Of a stretch of 64,000 nt of DNA, positions 23,043 to 34,849 are shown one piece after another. The translations under genes were made by a program, and so were the position numbers. The stretch spans positions 62,001 to 126,000 of the forward strand of contig NKYR01000110.1 in assembly GCA_003184365.1 (NCBI GenBank). Direction: 5' to 3'. Under the pieces are notes generated by a model. That model had not been told where the DNA came from. It did not search any database and saw only the letters and a list, made by a program, of their open reading frames with translations. Numbering within the stretch: the stretch's first letter is position 1; every line of letters starts with the position of its first letter. Source of the stretch: Evernia prunastri. Taxonomy: Eukaryota; Ascomycota; Lecanoromycetes; Lecanorales; Parmeliaceae.

Positions 23043-25049
23043 ATGGCTCTCGAAGGAGTCATCGATCTTCTCAGTTCCGAAGACGAGGCGCCATTGCGCG
23101 CTCCCAGCTTTGCAAAACCGATCGCAAAATCCGTGGCGGCTAAGGATGGTTTTCACTATCTATCCTACGATTTCGACACCACAGTACCTCTAAATGATAG
23201 CTGGGCAGAGAGTATATCTAAGAGGAGGAAATTTAGTCTACCACCTGACGACGAAAATAGCGTGCACTCGCTCCCGAAGCTACCCAAGTCAAGGGACCCC
23301 ATCACAACAGGTCAAAATGCTTTCAAGGCAGAAGAGCAGGGTGGGCGCGGTTGGACGGAGGCTGAGGGATCTGATCCTATCATTTTCACGTCGTCAGCTC
23401 ACGCTGAGCCAACGGCTTCTCGTGTGGAAAGAAGAGCAATCGACTTGTCGGCGCTTGGCGACGACTCAGACGACAGCCTCCCGGCTGACATACTTTCCGC
23501 TTCTCTGCGCGCCACCGATGGCGTTTCAGCACTCTCTGAAAGGACTACAGCGCTGCTTGCGAGTTTATCGAAGTCTCCCCCACGTCGGAAGCTTTCCAAC
23601 ATCCGCAAGACTTCGGGTGATAAAATTGACAAACCCAGGGCCAGAGCAAAAAGCCCTGTAGATGACCGAACTTCAATCGGATCAGAGGATGGAAGAGCCA
23701 CCCAAACGAAGGCTGCTAGACCGTCGAGAAAACCCAAGCTTACAGAGGAAGAGAAAGCAGCCAAGGCGCGGGAGAAAGAAAGGGAGAAGGAGGCAAGAAA
23801 GGAGCAGAAGGAGAAGGAGAAAGAAGTAGACAAGGAGAAGAAGCGGCTCGAGAAGGAAGAGAAAGCAAGAGAAAAGCGTATAGCAGCCGACCTTGCCGAA
23901 GTCAACAAGTCAAAGCTGGACAAGAAAGACTCGACACCGGAGATGATAGTGCATCTACCGGCATCGATAGCCGGCCAAAGTGTGGACACCCAGATTCGAG
24001 ATTTCCTCAAGAACCTCGGCGTTGATGCGACCTTGTACCAGAGCCCGACACCCAATGTGATTAGATGGAGGCGGAAAATGAAAGCGAAATGGAATCCTGA
24101 GCTGGATCTTTGGGAACCTTTGGAGTATATGCAGATCGAAAATGAGAAACACGTCATGTGTATACTGTCTGCAAAGGAGTTTGTGGAATTGGCGATGGTG
24201 CAACATGAGGACCAGGACGTCGAGACGCACGTTGCGAAAATGAAAAGCGCTTACGAAAATTGCATACCGATCTACCTGATCGAGGGTCTACAAACATGGA
24301 TGCGCAAGAATCGCACGGCAGAAAATCGAGCATATCAAGCAAAAGTTCTTAGTCAAGCTCAAGCCGACGTGGCACATCCCAAACGCAAGAAATCCCCAGC
24401 GGAAATTGTGGACGAAGACATGATCGAGGACGCCCTTTTACGGCTGCAGGTCATGAACGGGTGCTTGGTGCATCACACGATGACTTCTGTCGAGACTGCA
24501 GAATGGGTTGCGAACTTCACGCAGCACATCTCCACCATACCCTACCGGTATGCCCTCCCCTCCCCCTTCTTTCATCCCCCGAACCAGTCTACCCTAACAA
24601 CCACTCCCCAAACGCAGAACCCAACGCATGAACCTCGAATCCTCCTTCTGCATGGAATCCGGCCAGGTCAAAACCGGCGAGGACAAAGACGACACTTTTG
24701 TCAAGATGCTCCAGGAAGTCGTCCGCGTCACGCCGCCCATCGCCTACGGCATCGCGTCCGAGTACCCAAGCGTCGTCCACCTGGTCAAGGCGTTTCGAAA
24801 ACACGGTCCGCTCGTGCTGGAAGATTTGCAGGTAATGGCTGTCCCTGCCCTTTTTTTCCCCCGCTCGTCTCGGCATACACGCACGGGGGGCTTGCCTGCC
24901 GCCAAAGTTGGGAAAGCTGACGCGTCGGACTTTTACAGAAATCAGCGAACCGCAACGGCGCGCTCACGGACCGCAAAATCGGCCCCGCGATCAGTCGGAG
25001 GCTGTACAAGGTCTTCACGGAGACGGATCCGGCGTCGACGGATGTGTGA
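23043..25049 (+). CDS. EME1: EME1/MMS4-type subunit of the Mus81 structure-specific endonuclease
   Basis: Three exons, 23043-24547, 24618-24831 and 24939-25049, 609 residues. Eme1 pairs with Mus81 to cut branched DNA such as stalled forks and Holliday-junction intermediates. The C-terminal half has the ERCC4-like nuclease fold of the non-catalytic partner (HVMCILSAKEFVELA, IPIYLIEGLQTWMRKN, LQVMNGCLVHHT, TAEWVANFTQHISTIPYR) and ends in the helix-hairpin-helix region recovered by splicing (ISRRLYKVFTETDP). The N-terminal 230 residues are disordered, followed by a long Lys/Glu helix (about residues 235-285). The first residues, VIDLLSSEDE, look like a SUMO-interacting motif. Intron 1 (70 nt) joins IPYR to TQRMNLE, intron 2 (107 nt) joins LEDLQ to KSANRNG. 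Normal length and no damage. Confidence 0.9.
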
Positions 25050-25911
25050 CGCTTGGACTTTCCGACCTACCTACGTCTCCTACCTGTCTTCCTCTTCCTA
25101 CCTACTCACTACTCACTCACTCACTCAAATCGCCTACCTAAAAGGTAGAACCGCCGCCCTGTATTTGTTTGCCATCCCATGCTGCCTTGCCTTACCTTCC
25201 CTTTCCTTGTCTTGCCTCACCTTGTCTTGCCCTACCTTGCCTTCAACTCTGTTCTTCTCCTCTATATCCCAGCGAGCAAAGCACTTCAAAAGGGAGCAGG
25301 CTTCGGGCTTTTCGTATCTGTAAACCGCATCTGTACAATCATCCTTCTCTGCACAGCGGAGTTTTATCGTTGGTATAGTTCTAGGCAGATAGATAGATAC
25401 CGTTTGCGAGCATAGGATATAACTACAGCTATCTTTTCGAGAAAAACCCAATCCATCAGCGTACTTCACCACCTAACATGTGCGAAAAGTCCAGCCCGTG
25501 TATGCAAGCCACCGATTAATCGATCGATCTAGAGCGGCAGATCCAAGCGGGTTCAAAATGTCTTACACATATTCGGTCGAGATGAGAGCGGTCAGGTATA
25601 CGAGACTCATGCTGCCAGGTAGTGGTATATTTTTGCCGGTGCAGGAGGGGTTCCCCTGAGGTGGAAAAGGCTCGGTGGGTATTTCATAATTTTGATACTT
25701 TTGATAAACAGTTAATTACAAGAAACATTGCAAAGAGGTATATACAATGCAGATGCCAGCACATACATAATTAGCAATGTGGATGTATTCATATCGAAAA
25801 ACTCAGTTCCCACGCAAGCATACACATATCCAAACAGCATCGAGTGGTAGCAGAAACAGACATGAAAAACGCCCCCCATAACATTCCAGGATATCTCACA
25901 TTTCCAAAGTT
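25050..25911. other. Convergent 3' region EME1 / DENN gene
   Basis: Both neighbours end here. It contains CTT/CCTTGC-rich segments (about 25,180-25,245) and AT-rich DNA with no gene. The 3' UTRs and poly(A) signals of both genes must lie here. Confidence 0.6.
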
Positions 25912-28900
25912 TCACGCAGGCACTATCCTAGCGGTCGCAGGTCTCATGTCGCTTACTCTCTTCTTGATACTCTCGTTCGGTCCGACGTCCGTGCCGCTGT
26001 CATGCACGGCGTCATCGGAATCAAGAATTTTGATTCCATTGCTGGTCTTTTCTTGCAGGTATGGTTGCATGCTATCCCTTCCAGGCCCAGTTTGTGCGGT
26101 GCTGTTGCTGTATCCGCTCATACTGGTGCTGCTCCTTGCCCCATTACCACCAACGAGCTCCGGTGTTGGAGGGATGCTGGAGGTCCGGCTTTGGCTCCGG
26201 CCGTTCTCGTTGTTTGGTGTGAGAAAACCGGTGGATTCGCCATGGCCACTGTCGTGGTCGGCTGAGTCGTCGTTGGCGCCGAGTTGGCTAACGTCAGTGC
26301 GCATGCTTGCGTCGCCGTCGGATTGGTTGTGCTTGTGCCCCATGTGAGTTGCGCGAGACTGAACATCGTGCTCGATGGGGTCCGGATCTTCATTCTCAGC
26401 GTCGTGTGCAAGATGGAGACCTTCAACGGCAGCAGCACATTGGTCGCTAATATTACGGATGATGTAGGCAATGGCATCAGTCTTGTCTCGAAGATGACGA
26501 TCGGCAATGTCAGACATGCTGAGACGGTTACCACGTGTGTTGCCGGTAAGTGGGGAGAAGAAGCGAGATTCCATCTCTGGAGTCACTTTCTCGTCCTCGA
26601 TTTTCGTACCATCGTCGGTGCTTGTACGAGAGACTGAGCGACGGGACTCTTGGAGCAGGCTTGGTTCCTGCGGGGCGCTGTCACTACTCGTGACCGAATC
26701 TTGCTCTCCGACGTCCTCAGGTACATCTTCGTAACCTTCTTGGATGTAATTGCTAAGTTCGGGAGTGTCGTTGAGAGAACGCACGATGTGCTCCATGTGG
26801 TGAGTCTGCCCGTCGATGAGGCTGCGGAGGTGGAGAACCACACGTCGGGATTCGTCGCGTTGACGGAGAATGGTCGTGTTTGTGTGCTTGAGAGCGGAGA
26901 GCTCTTTCATGTTGCGCTTGCGCTCCCGCTCGAGCTCCTCCGCGATGTCTTGCTGAAGGACAAGCGCTTCGAGAGCATCGTCGCGTTGCTTGTCCGCGCT
27001 GTTGAGGCGCTGAGTGAGGCGAGCAGCGTCATCTTTCTGTTGCTCAATGAGCGATGTGAGGCGGCGATTTTCGCGTTTGTGAGTCTCAATCTTGACTTTG
27101 AGCTCCTGTGTCTCTTTGGTAAGTTGTTCGGCGAAAGCTTGGAATTTGAGGAACTGCCACTCCCGTTAGTAAATAACCGCGAGTCGATGTCAAGAGGCAT
27201 TCATACCTGTTGCTTCCAGCTTTCGAGCTCATCCACCAGGAAGTTGTTTCGCTTCGTGACTTTGGTAAGCTCGCCATCCATTCTGCCCTTGAGATTGATG
27301 AAATCTTGCCAAGCTTCCATGGCATCTCTAGAGTACTGATTTCGCTCTCGTACAATCTCATTGAGATGGCGCATTGAGACCTTTGTCATTAACGGCTTCT
27401 TGACCGAGTTACCGAAGATAGCTTTCACGCCAGTGTTGCGGCCCTGCGGTAGACCATCAGTATACCATTCTTCGTTCGTCGACTGTTGTGCAACTTACGA
27501 GCTTCTCGCAGACGTGGTCCATAACGCCCATCACGCTATCTTGATTCCACCAGGGCGGGTTCTCCACACTCTCCACTTCTCCTCTCATGACTATTATCTG
27601 GCCAGCTGGTATCAATTTGCCACCGCCGTAAGCAGACCGCAGATGCGTAGGAACACCAGCAGGCGCAACATCACCGCTCAAAGCGTTCGTCAATCGAGAT
27701 ATCATCTTGGCTCTCTGGCCGGACGTCAAGACAGTGGGAGGTGCTGAGGTCATAACGTAGTTGCGGTCCAAGTCAATGACAAGAGCATCCGACGGCGCTG
27801 TAAAGAGGCTTCGACACTCTGCTGTTATACCTAACATGTATGGTCCAGGTTCCTGCACGAGTTCCTTGGCATGTCGAGCATGAACGACTGGTACATACAG
27901 TCCGCTCCATTCGTACACTCGAATGCAGTGGCGAATAGTCTCGGTTGCGACAGTGAGCATTGCTGGGTAGTGACTGACGAAGATAATTCTTCGAGTTGCT
28001 GATACCGCAGCTTCGATGACGCCAACAATGTTGGGAATGGAGAGACAAGTAAACAAGGGCCACATGCCGAAGTTCTGAAAGCCAGTGGGTGACGAGGGAA
28101 ATTGGTAGCACAAAGCGTAGTCTTTCATGTCTATTCTCACAAGATCGTTCAATCTTGGCGCCGGGAAGCTGAGTATGCGTGAAACCTCCTCCGCGTGAAA
28201 AAGGTTGGTGGCTTTGTTCCAGTGAATCCACATTCCTCGTAGGTAGTCTCCCAGCAAGTCGTATAGAGGATACCGGGACAGAAAGCTCAAACAGTATGGA
28301 ATCCAATATGTCTCGTCCGAAGACTCATAGTAGTCAGGCTCTTGTTTCTTTCGTAGCTCACGAATCGTATCAGCACGCTTTTCATCTGCTCTCGACCATA
28401 CCCGCAGCGCAATGCCATAGAGGGTATGTGATGAGTCTTGTTGTAGGACGAAGGAGTGGTGTACGCAGTGTGGTTGGCTTCGGCCCGTGCAAATCTCAAC
28501 GTCGTGAGGGAAGCAAGCCTGTCCATGTCAGTTGCGCCTTGTCTCCAGCGAATTTGAAGCGGATGCCGTAGCTTACCCTCATAGCAGCATAGAGAGCGCG
28601 TGCGATCTCATTGTCCTGCTCCAACCTTGGGCTACTCCCCAAAATCTCTGGCAGCCAGAATTGGCCAACGGCACCCTTCATGTGTCCAATTCTTCCCTGA
28701 GCTGGCGGCGGTGCCTTGACCCATTGCGCCGGTTCCCGTCCCACTCCACATACCATATAAGCATGAGTGAGAGTCTTGGGGGTCCGCTGGTTCGGCTTGG
28801 TGTTGAGGGTGGAGGGTATGGGCTGTGTGATACGGGAATGGAGCGAGGAAGTTCGACTTGGGATCATCAGAGAATGTTCGCCCTGATCGCGTGTGGCAGG

Positions 28901-28966
28901 TCTCTCCCGGTCCCCGTTCCGAGTTCGCGGACGTGGGGAAAAGGTGTCTCTTAGTGAAGGGCCCAT
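25912..28966 (-). CDS. DENN (AEX-3) domain protein, probable Rab guanine-nucleotide exchange factor
   Basis: Four exons on the minus strand (28577-28966, 27499-28518, 27207-27443, 25912-27153), 962 residues. DENN proteins activate Rab GTPases by GDP/GTP exchange on membranes. The N-terminal half holds the DENN module: the uDENN part GRIGHMKGAVGQFWLPEI and the core FCL-type region around WIPYCLSFLSRYPLYDLL, IPNIVGVIEAAVSATRRIIF and VPVVHARHAKELVQEPGPYMLGI. Residues about 490-670 form a coiled coil (KRNNFLVDELESWKQQ, ELKVKIETHKRENRRL). The C-terminal 280 residues are acidic and Ser/Thr-rich, likely disordered. Introns of 58, 55 and 53 nt restore AAMRACFPHDVEIC, CEKLGRNTGVKAIF and WKQQFLKFQ. The specific Rab partner is not deducible. 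Confidence 0.85.
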
Positions 28967-30230
28967 GCTGAAGGACTATTGCTCAGCTCCGGCAACGATT
29001 GGAGCGCCTCAGTGCCAGCCCAACGTTAGATGTGTCGATGTTGTACAAACGAGGTTGGTAGTACTAGCAAGGAGCAAGAGATGGTCAGCATGGATCGTTG
29101 TCAGACTGTCAGTGCGGGCAGACGAGATGCAACTGTCGCTTGTTTTACCTCAGGCGCGGGAAATGCAGGTACGGGAGGCACAGATTCCCAGCACACTGGA
29201 CAGCGGGCAGGATCGGCAGCTGGTGCAGCTTGGTGCAGCTATGGATATTTACAGTACAGTATGGAACAATAAGTACGTTGCCAATGGAATAATAATGATG
29301 CTGTGTCCGAGTAGTAAGAGGATTTGGTAGAGAAAGGAAGGAGGAAGGGAGAAGAGGAAGGAAGGACTCACACAAACTCACCCCCGTCGGGTTCCCCTTC
29401 CCCTCCGAGAGACAGGGGGCATGATGACCGAAAAGTGCTCTTCCCTTCGGGCGCTCATAGGAGACAGGCCTGATAAGGTACCAGGGAATTGAGATTTGCG
29501 CTGCTCTCATTCTAGAAAAATGCCTTAAGTCAAGGGTGGCATGAGGGGCCAAGTTAGGGGGTTTGACCCAGTAAGACGTTAGTTCTGCAGCGGCATCACC
29601 GGGGATGCACGTTCCCTTAAAGCTTGGGATGATGGATTATGGACTATTGTGATACTGCGCTTGTAAGGATTCCAAGGCAAATGCCGAAGTATGCCGATAT
29701 AAGGGGCCGTGCGTGGGATGTTGCTCTTACTCCAACTACTCGTGCTATAACTACTCACCCTTTCCACATGCATTAGAGTATTAGAGTATGTATCGGAAGT
29801 TAATCGTGGAGTCCAAAAGTATGAAGATCATGCAAGTCTGGTACGATTCGTGGAGCAAGGATCCTCATTTCCCTTCTCCAAGCCTTCTTCCACTTCCCTC
29901 CTCTGACTGGTCTTGGATCCCGACTGCAATTATGCAATAAAATAGAAACCCTTGATATCCTCGGTATCATTCAGTCCAAGGCTCGCAATCATCAGTCATC
30001 AATCATCATCCATCAACCATCATCCATCATCCAGTGCGGTCGGAGAATAAAATTAGGTAGAGAATTGGGACTGCTGATCTTCTGTGGCTTGGCACCAGTA
30101 ATGGGTAGATTGGGTAATCGGTCAAGGATGCCAGGTTGATGGACTCAGCTGAAACGGTCAATCCGTGGGGCTGATTTCCTTCCCCACACACTCCGACCAA
30201 TCCAGGAAATAGGAAAGGGGCTGCAACTCC

Positions 30231-30307
30231 GGACTTTGGACTTTGGACTTTGGACTTTGGACTCTGGACTCTGGACTCTGGACTCTGGACTCTGGACTCT
30301 GGACTTT
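30231..30307. repeat. Heptamer minisatellite GGACT(T/C)T
   Basis: Eleven consecutive 7-bp units: GGACTTT four times, then GGACTCT six times, then GGACTTT. It is an array with two unit variants in blocks. Confidence 0.9.
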
Positions 30308-30639
30308 CCTCATATCAACCGCTCTTTCTAAAGTATCTTTGATCAACCATGTGATCAACGAGTCACATTGCGCCATCACTCTTTTGCCTTTCCTCCCTTC
30401 AGCGTTGGCTCAAACGTCACGTGGGACACACACGCGCGTGGAAGCCACTTCAAAATTCAGAAACTTTCAACTTTCGTACACGTTGTATCCACGAGCTGAT
30501 TCAGGATTGATTTCGTAGCCTTGGCGACTGAGTGAGGTCATCATTACCAGCGAAAGTGGTAGGTGTAGCGGTACCATACCAGAACCTTTCGCTACAGGTC
30601 AAACACCAGGAGAAGATGAGCTATCATCTACCATAGTAT

Positions 30640-30790
30640 TGGAATTGATGCAGCACTCCTGTGTTGTAGCTACCCGGCGAGGTGTGTCAAATGCCAATGA
30701 TTGGTAAATTGCATGGTTTAATCAGGCTGTAAGTAGCCTTTACACCACTCCATAGAAAATCAATCAATTCTTCATATCCATTTTTCATTC
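30640..30790 (-). repeat. Dispersed repeat, copy 3 (reverse)
   Basis: The reverse complement contains AATTGATTGATTTTCTATGG, AGTGGTGTAAAGGCTACTTA and ACAGGAGTGCTGCATCAATT, the same block order as copies 1 and 2 at 15.5 and 16.1 kb. Confidence 0.6.
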
Positions 30791-32113
30791 AATAACCAGC
30801 CTGTCCGGCCTGCTGTCCGTGACGACACAAGCAGGGAAGGAATCAGCGTCCACGATTGGCTTCGCCACTTCGCCACTCGCCGGAGCTCATCCTAACATAT
30901 TGGACCTGAGAACATCCGGCCATTGCCAGACTCGTCTTAACCGCTCTTGAATCAACAGGTCATGGTCCTTGGGACATTGATCGGGTGATTTCAGATACGA
31001 GGATATGAATTCAATGTGCTGTCAACGCACAGACATCGATGGGATCTGAAACCACTGTTTCAAACATCATGTCTGCGCTTGGTGACACCGCGAGATGAGG
31101 ATATGCAGAGAATCATGAGATGACTCCACAACTCTGTATATCAGAAAGGATCCCTCAGGTCCCACTCTTGGAGTATCTCTCCGCTCTTGAAACCGTTTGC
31201 TCAATGTTGTGACATTTTCACGATGGTCCTGAGCGTCCCCAAAACCCGCACATCTCAACCCTCTTCAGTCCATCAGTGACTGCTCGAGTTCAAATGTTCG
31301 GAGGTGAGTTGACAAGTGAGTTCATCTCTGCCTCTTGAAGCTGGCCAGCCCCTGAAGGAGCGACACAAAATGGGTCCTGTCATTGGCTTTGCTGCATGCC
31401 GTGCCACCATAAAGGTCCAATCTATTTTTGCAAGACGTATCGTGATGTTCAGATTCCACGGACAGGAAGAAGAAACCATACTAGCTCGCTGCGTTGACAA
31501 CGTGCTACTGTCAGCGAGACTACTTGCAATCTGGAGGAATTCTTTGCCTGGCAGTAATCCTAAAAATCCTCTCACTTAATCTATCGCTCCTCCCCTGTCC
31601 AACTAGGAGTCAACCCCGATCGCTTTGAAGCTGAGTGCTTTCCTTTCATACAACTTGAGCGGTTTCCCGATTGCTGGGATGCCATACCGCTCCTTCTCAG
31701 CTTGATAAATAAATCAAATGCACCAATGCTTTATAATATGCTCATAATTGCCTCAGCTCCAGGAACTTCACAATTTTTCCGACTAGTTCTTCAGATTATT
31801 TCTTATCGAATATCGATATGATCACCGTGCTCTGCGCTATCCCACATCTCAGCGAACGGCTTTCGAAACAACATTCGACTACAGTTCCACTTTCGTTCCC
31901 CTGCCTTCAACTTGCAGTTCGCCTTACCCGTCGCCCCTACGTTTAAGGACAATCTGACACTCACAACTGTCTTCCAGCTTGTTTGCTATCTACATCCAGC
32001 GAGCCTATTGACCAAGCCAACCTTTTCTGTGGTGAAGGATACCGTAACAGCTTGTAAGTGGCCATGGGAATGAAAACATCAGGTTTCTCACATCTTCACT
32101 CTTTCAGGCCAGT

Positions 32114-33021
32114 ATGCCGTGGGCTCATGGTGATGACTACATGGAGCAGAAAAATGCTGAGCTGACGCATCTTCTGATTCTACGCCATCTGCCCCACTCG
32201 GGTACCAAGAAGAAGATGGCGATGCGTCTGACCGTACACGACGACCAACAGTCAGTATATGCTGCGACAGACATCTCGACAAACACAAGACAAATGCTGA
32301 CTAGCCGAACAGCCCCTTTCCGTTCCAGAAACTCACGCCAGAACTTCGCAACATAATCTACGAATTGGCTGCTTCTTCGCAGGGCCATTATACCCCCTCA
32401 CATCGCAAGCTTCCAATCACAGGTCACACCGAAGGAGTCTGCTGCTTCGAGAGCTTCGAGACCCTGATGGTCTCTTCAAGTCTATTTCGTGCCAGCAGGC
32501 AAACACGCACTGAGGGGCTCCATCTCTTCTACCGACATCACCACTTCCACATCTGTGTCGAACATGGGGGCTGCTTCCTCGCCATCCTTCGATGGCTTCA
32601 GAACATCGGTGCCGCTGCTCGGGGAAACATCCGGCTTTTACGCATACGCTACACGGCCAAGTGCTGCCCGTATGATGTATGCTTAATGGAGCGTGTCCAC
32701 GCAACACTCTCGGCCCAGGCCAGTGTGATGTACATTTCCAAATACGCTGAATCGCTCTGGAGGGTCGCTCAGCTTTACCACGCTCGGCATCTCCAAAAAG
32801 TCCCCGTCTTTTTCGTACAAACCGATTACAAGCAGTGGGACATGACAATCCTCGGCGCGAAGCCTCCTTTCAACCATCTGCGTGGTATTAAACCTGGGTG
32901 GCAGTACTTACTAATGTTCCCCCCCCAGCGCATCGTGATTCGGTACAACAGCCTGCAATACAACACTAGGCATAGGTTGAGCAAGGGTTGGCGAGGTGTC
33001 AGAATGATCTCCCTTTCTTGA
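32114..33021 (+). CDS. SAP-like / 2EXR (F-box-like) domain protein
   Basis: Two exons, 32114-32250 and 32313-33021 (62-nt intron with a TGCTGAC branch), 281 residues. Residues about 8-45 fit a SAP-type helix pair (KNAELTHLLILRHLPHSG then a basic KKKMAMRL), a motif used for DNA binding. After the intron comes FPFQKLTPELRNIIYELA, the opening helix of the 2EXR/F-box-like domains abundant in filamentous fungi, and then an FRASRQTRTEGLHLFYRHHHF segment, also typical for that family. No catalytic residues. The family is large and variable and specific function is unknown. A GTAAGT...CAG pair at 32054-32107 suggests a 5' UTR intron ending just before the start codon. Confidence 0.7.
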
Positions 33022-33782
33022 CGGTATCTGGTGTGGGATCGCATGAGGAGTGTTTGGCAAGGGTAGTAGGCGCGCTGGAGTCTTTTGATGCTGTCGGTCG
33101 AAGCTTTACCGCATTGGCCTGGAGACTCAAGGCTGGCCACGGAGATGTCAGTTTCCCATAGGATAGTGAAATCATGAACACGATCAACCAACAAGCAGTA
33201 TCATCCTCAATGAATCAGTCCGGGGCGCGCTACGTTAGCCTACCTATGCAGAGAGAACCAGCATACCCATAGACCATTTTTTTTTCTCTCCCCCCACTAC
33301 ACTCACAGTCGGTACTAAAAGGTATCTTCCCCCCCCCCACATTCTAAACGCGTCGTAAGCAGTAGCCCCGTTCCCAAAGTCCCAAAATCAGGAAGATCTC
33401 TTTTTGGGCAATGTTTTTCGAGGAGAGGGAAAAGACCAGAAAACAACCCGACCTTTCCCTTCCTGTCAAATGATTACTACTATACCATAGGGACTGAAGG
33501 TTACAACGCAACGGTTCAATCGCAGGTGAAAGGGAGCTTGTGCGGGGAAAGTTTGGTGACAAAATTGTTTTTCTTTTTTCTTTTTTCTTTTTTCTTTTTT
33601 CGAGGCTATGCGCCTGCCACGTCTAGAAATGAGTACTCCCCCTGCACACACCGGTTGCTATGTGGAGACAATCCAAACGAATCCACCACCCGGTCGGAGT
33701 TGTCATAGAGATATAAGGTACGTAAGGATAAATGTTGGGTGTGACTAGCTCGCTACGGCTGGCTTGAGCTCTTGAGCTCGAA

Positions 33783-33822
<40 letters not shown>

Positions 33823-33955
33823 CTTTTCGACGCCGACTACGATCCATAGACCCCCCGGAAACATTTCCTTTCCTCCCTCCCTCCCTCCCGCAACACAACA
33901 AACACAGCACCTACAAACCCCACCACCCTACATCCACAAAACCCAAAACACCAAA
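33022..33955. other. Intergenic with low-complexity DNA
   Basis: No gene. It includes T/C-rich runs (TTTTTTC repeats about 33,568-33,600), a GAT trinucleotide run (33786-33822) and a CT/CA-rich stretch that looks like a leader before the ATG at 33956. Confidence 0.6.
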
Positions 33956-34311
33956 ATGCCACCCCCGACCGCCCCCTCCCCCTCCCCAACCTCCTCACCA
34001 CCCTAATCCCAACCCTCCACCCCTCCACCTTCGTCTTCCTCACCTTCCCCCCTCCCGCCCTCCCGCGCCGCCGCCCAAATGACCTTCCGCGAACCCGAAG
34101 GCCTTCACCCTCATCGCCGCCCTCGCCGACGCCGGAAACGCACGACCTCGACGCGGTGCTGCATGATCACGTGACCGCGTCCACAGCTTCGCTCGAGGCG
34201 GTCGGTTTCCTGGCGGCTTGTTACGGCGAGGTTGGCGGCGGAGGGCGATCGCGGTTGATCCCGTCAGTTGGGGTTTTTCTCGATCACCTTTTTGTGCCGG
34301 GAGGGAGGGAG
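33956..34311 (+). pseudogene. Frameshifted relic of an ACT/DUF2241-like gene
   Basis: Pieces of one small protein family appear in order but in different frames: LLTTLIPTLHPSTFVFLTF (from 33991), QMTFREPEG (from 34076), FTLIAALADA (from 34104), and HDLDAVLHDH then SLEAVGFLAA and LDHLFVP (frame of 34141). These resemble the conserved blocks of small ACT-domain (DUF2241-type) proteins (F-R-E-x-E-G-x-T-L-I, S-S-L-E-A-V-G-F-L-A, D-H-L-F-V-P). At least three frame changes and some lost residues separate the blocks. The ATG at 33956 has a good leader but meets a stop after 16 codons. The region is C-rich with homopolymers and lies next to an n at 34339, so sequencing error could account for some shifts; degraded motif residues argue for real decay. 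Confidence 0.5.
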
Positions 34312-34849
34312 GGGGGGGGCGGTGGGGGTGTTGGAGGGNGGGGTGATATGGGTGGATGGTTGTTGTGGGGTCATTGTCCGATACTTATGCTGTCACAGAG
34401 TGTCTTGAATCTAAGCGCTACAGGCAGATACGGTTTATGTGGTCTTGAATTCGCTTCTCGATTTCCCGTAACCTGTTTCATGGCTTTGTTCTTGGGTACT
34501 GTATGTGCACGCTGCAGTGGTCGTCTAATACCTCCACCTAGCCGCGGAGCCAGCGGTCGCGAGTTGCAGTTTGATGTATATTGTCGATAGCAGAAAAATA
34601 TCTTTCATTTAAACTTGAATAATCGTAGCTTTAGAATTAATTATAATTTATATTTCAAATTTGTTTCATTGGTTTTTCGATAATAATCCGTATCAAAATT
34701 ACGTAAAAAATACGCTGAGAGTAATATATAACGAAGATTTCAATCTGTTATACCGCCCTTGGATTGAGCGTACAAATCGGATCTGCATGGGTGCGTTTCC
34801 ATGTAGCTAAGACTAGTTGGACGAAATCAACATCTCGACTAGGTCACTG
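34312..34849. other. Intergenic, AT-rich segment
   Basis: An n at 34339 marks an ambiguous or patched base in a G-rich run. From about 34,590 to 34,745 the DNA is strongly AT-rich (ATTTAAACTTGAATAATCG and similar), unlike its surroundings, and holds no gene. Confidence 0.6.

Larger units (their letters stand above)
28967..32113. other. 3.1-kb gene-free region
   Basis: Divergent region between the DENN gene (-) and the SAP/2EXR-like gene (+). No convincing protein gene. It holds a CATCATC-rich stretch (about 29,990-30,035), a heptamer minisatellite (30231-30307), a reverse copy of the dispersed repeat (30640-30790) and, near its end, a possible 5' UTR intron of the next gene (32054-32107, GTAAGT...TTTCAG). 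Confidence 0.6.

Noticed and set aside
33786..34082. Plus-strand frame beginning with a long Met run
   Set aside because: Translation of a GAT repeat followed by Pro-rich low complexity; only the part from 33956 shows family blocks, and in several frames.
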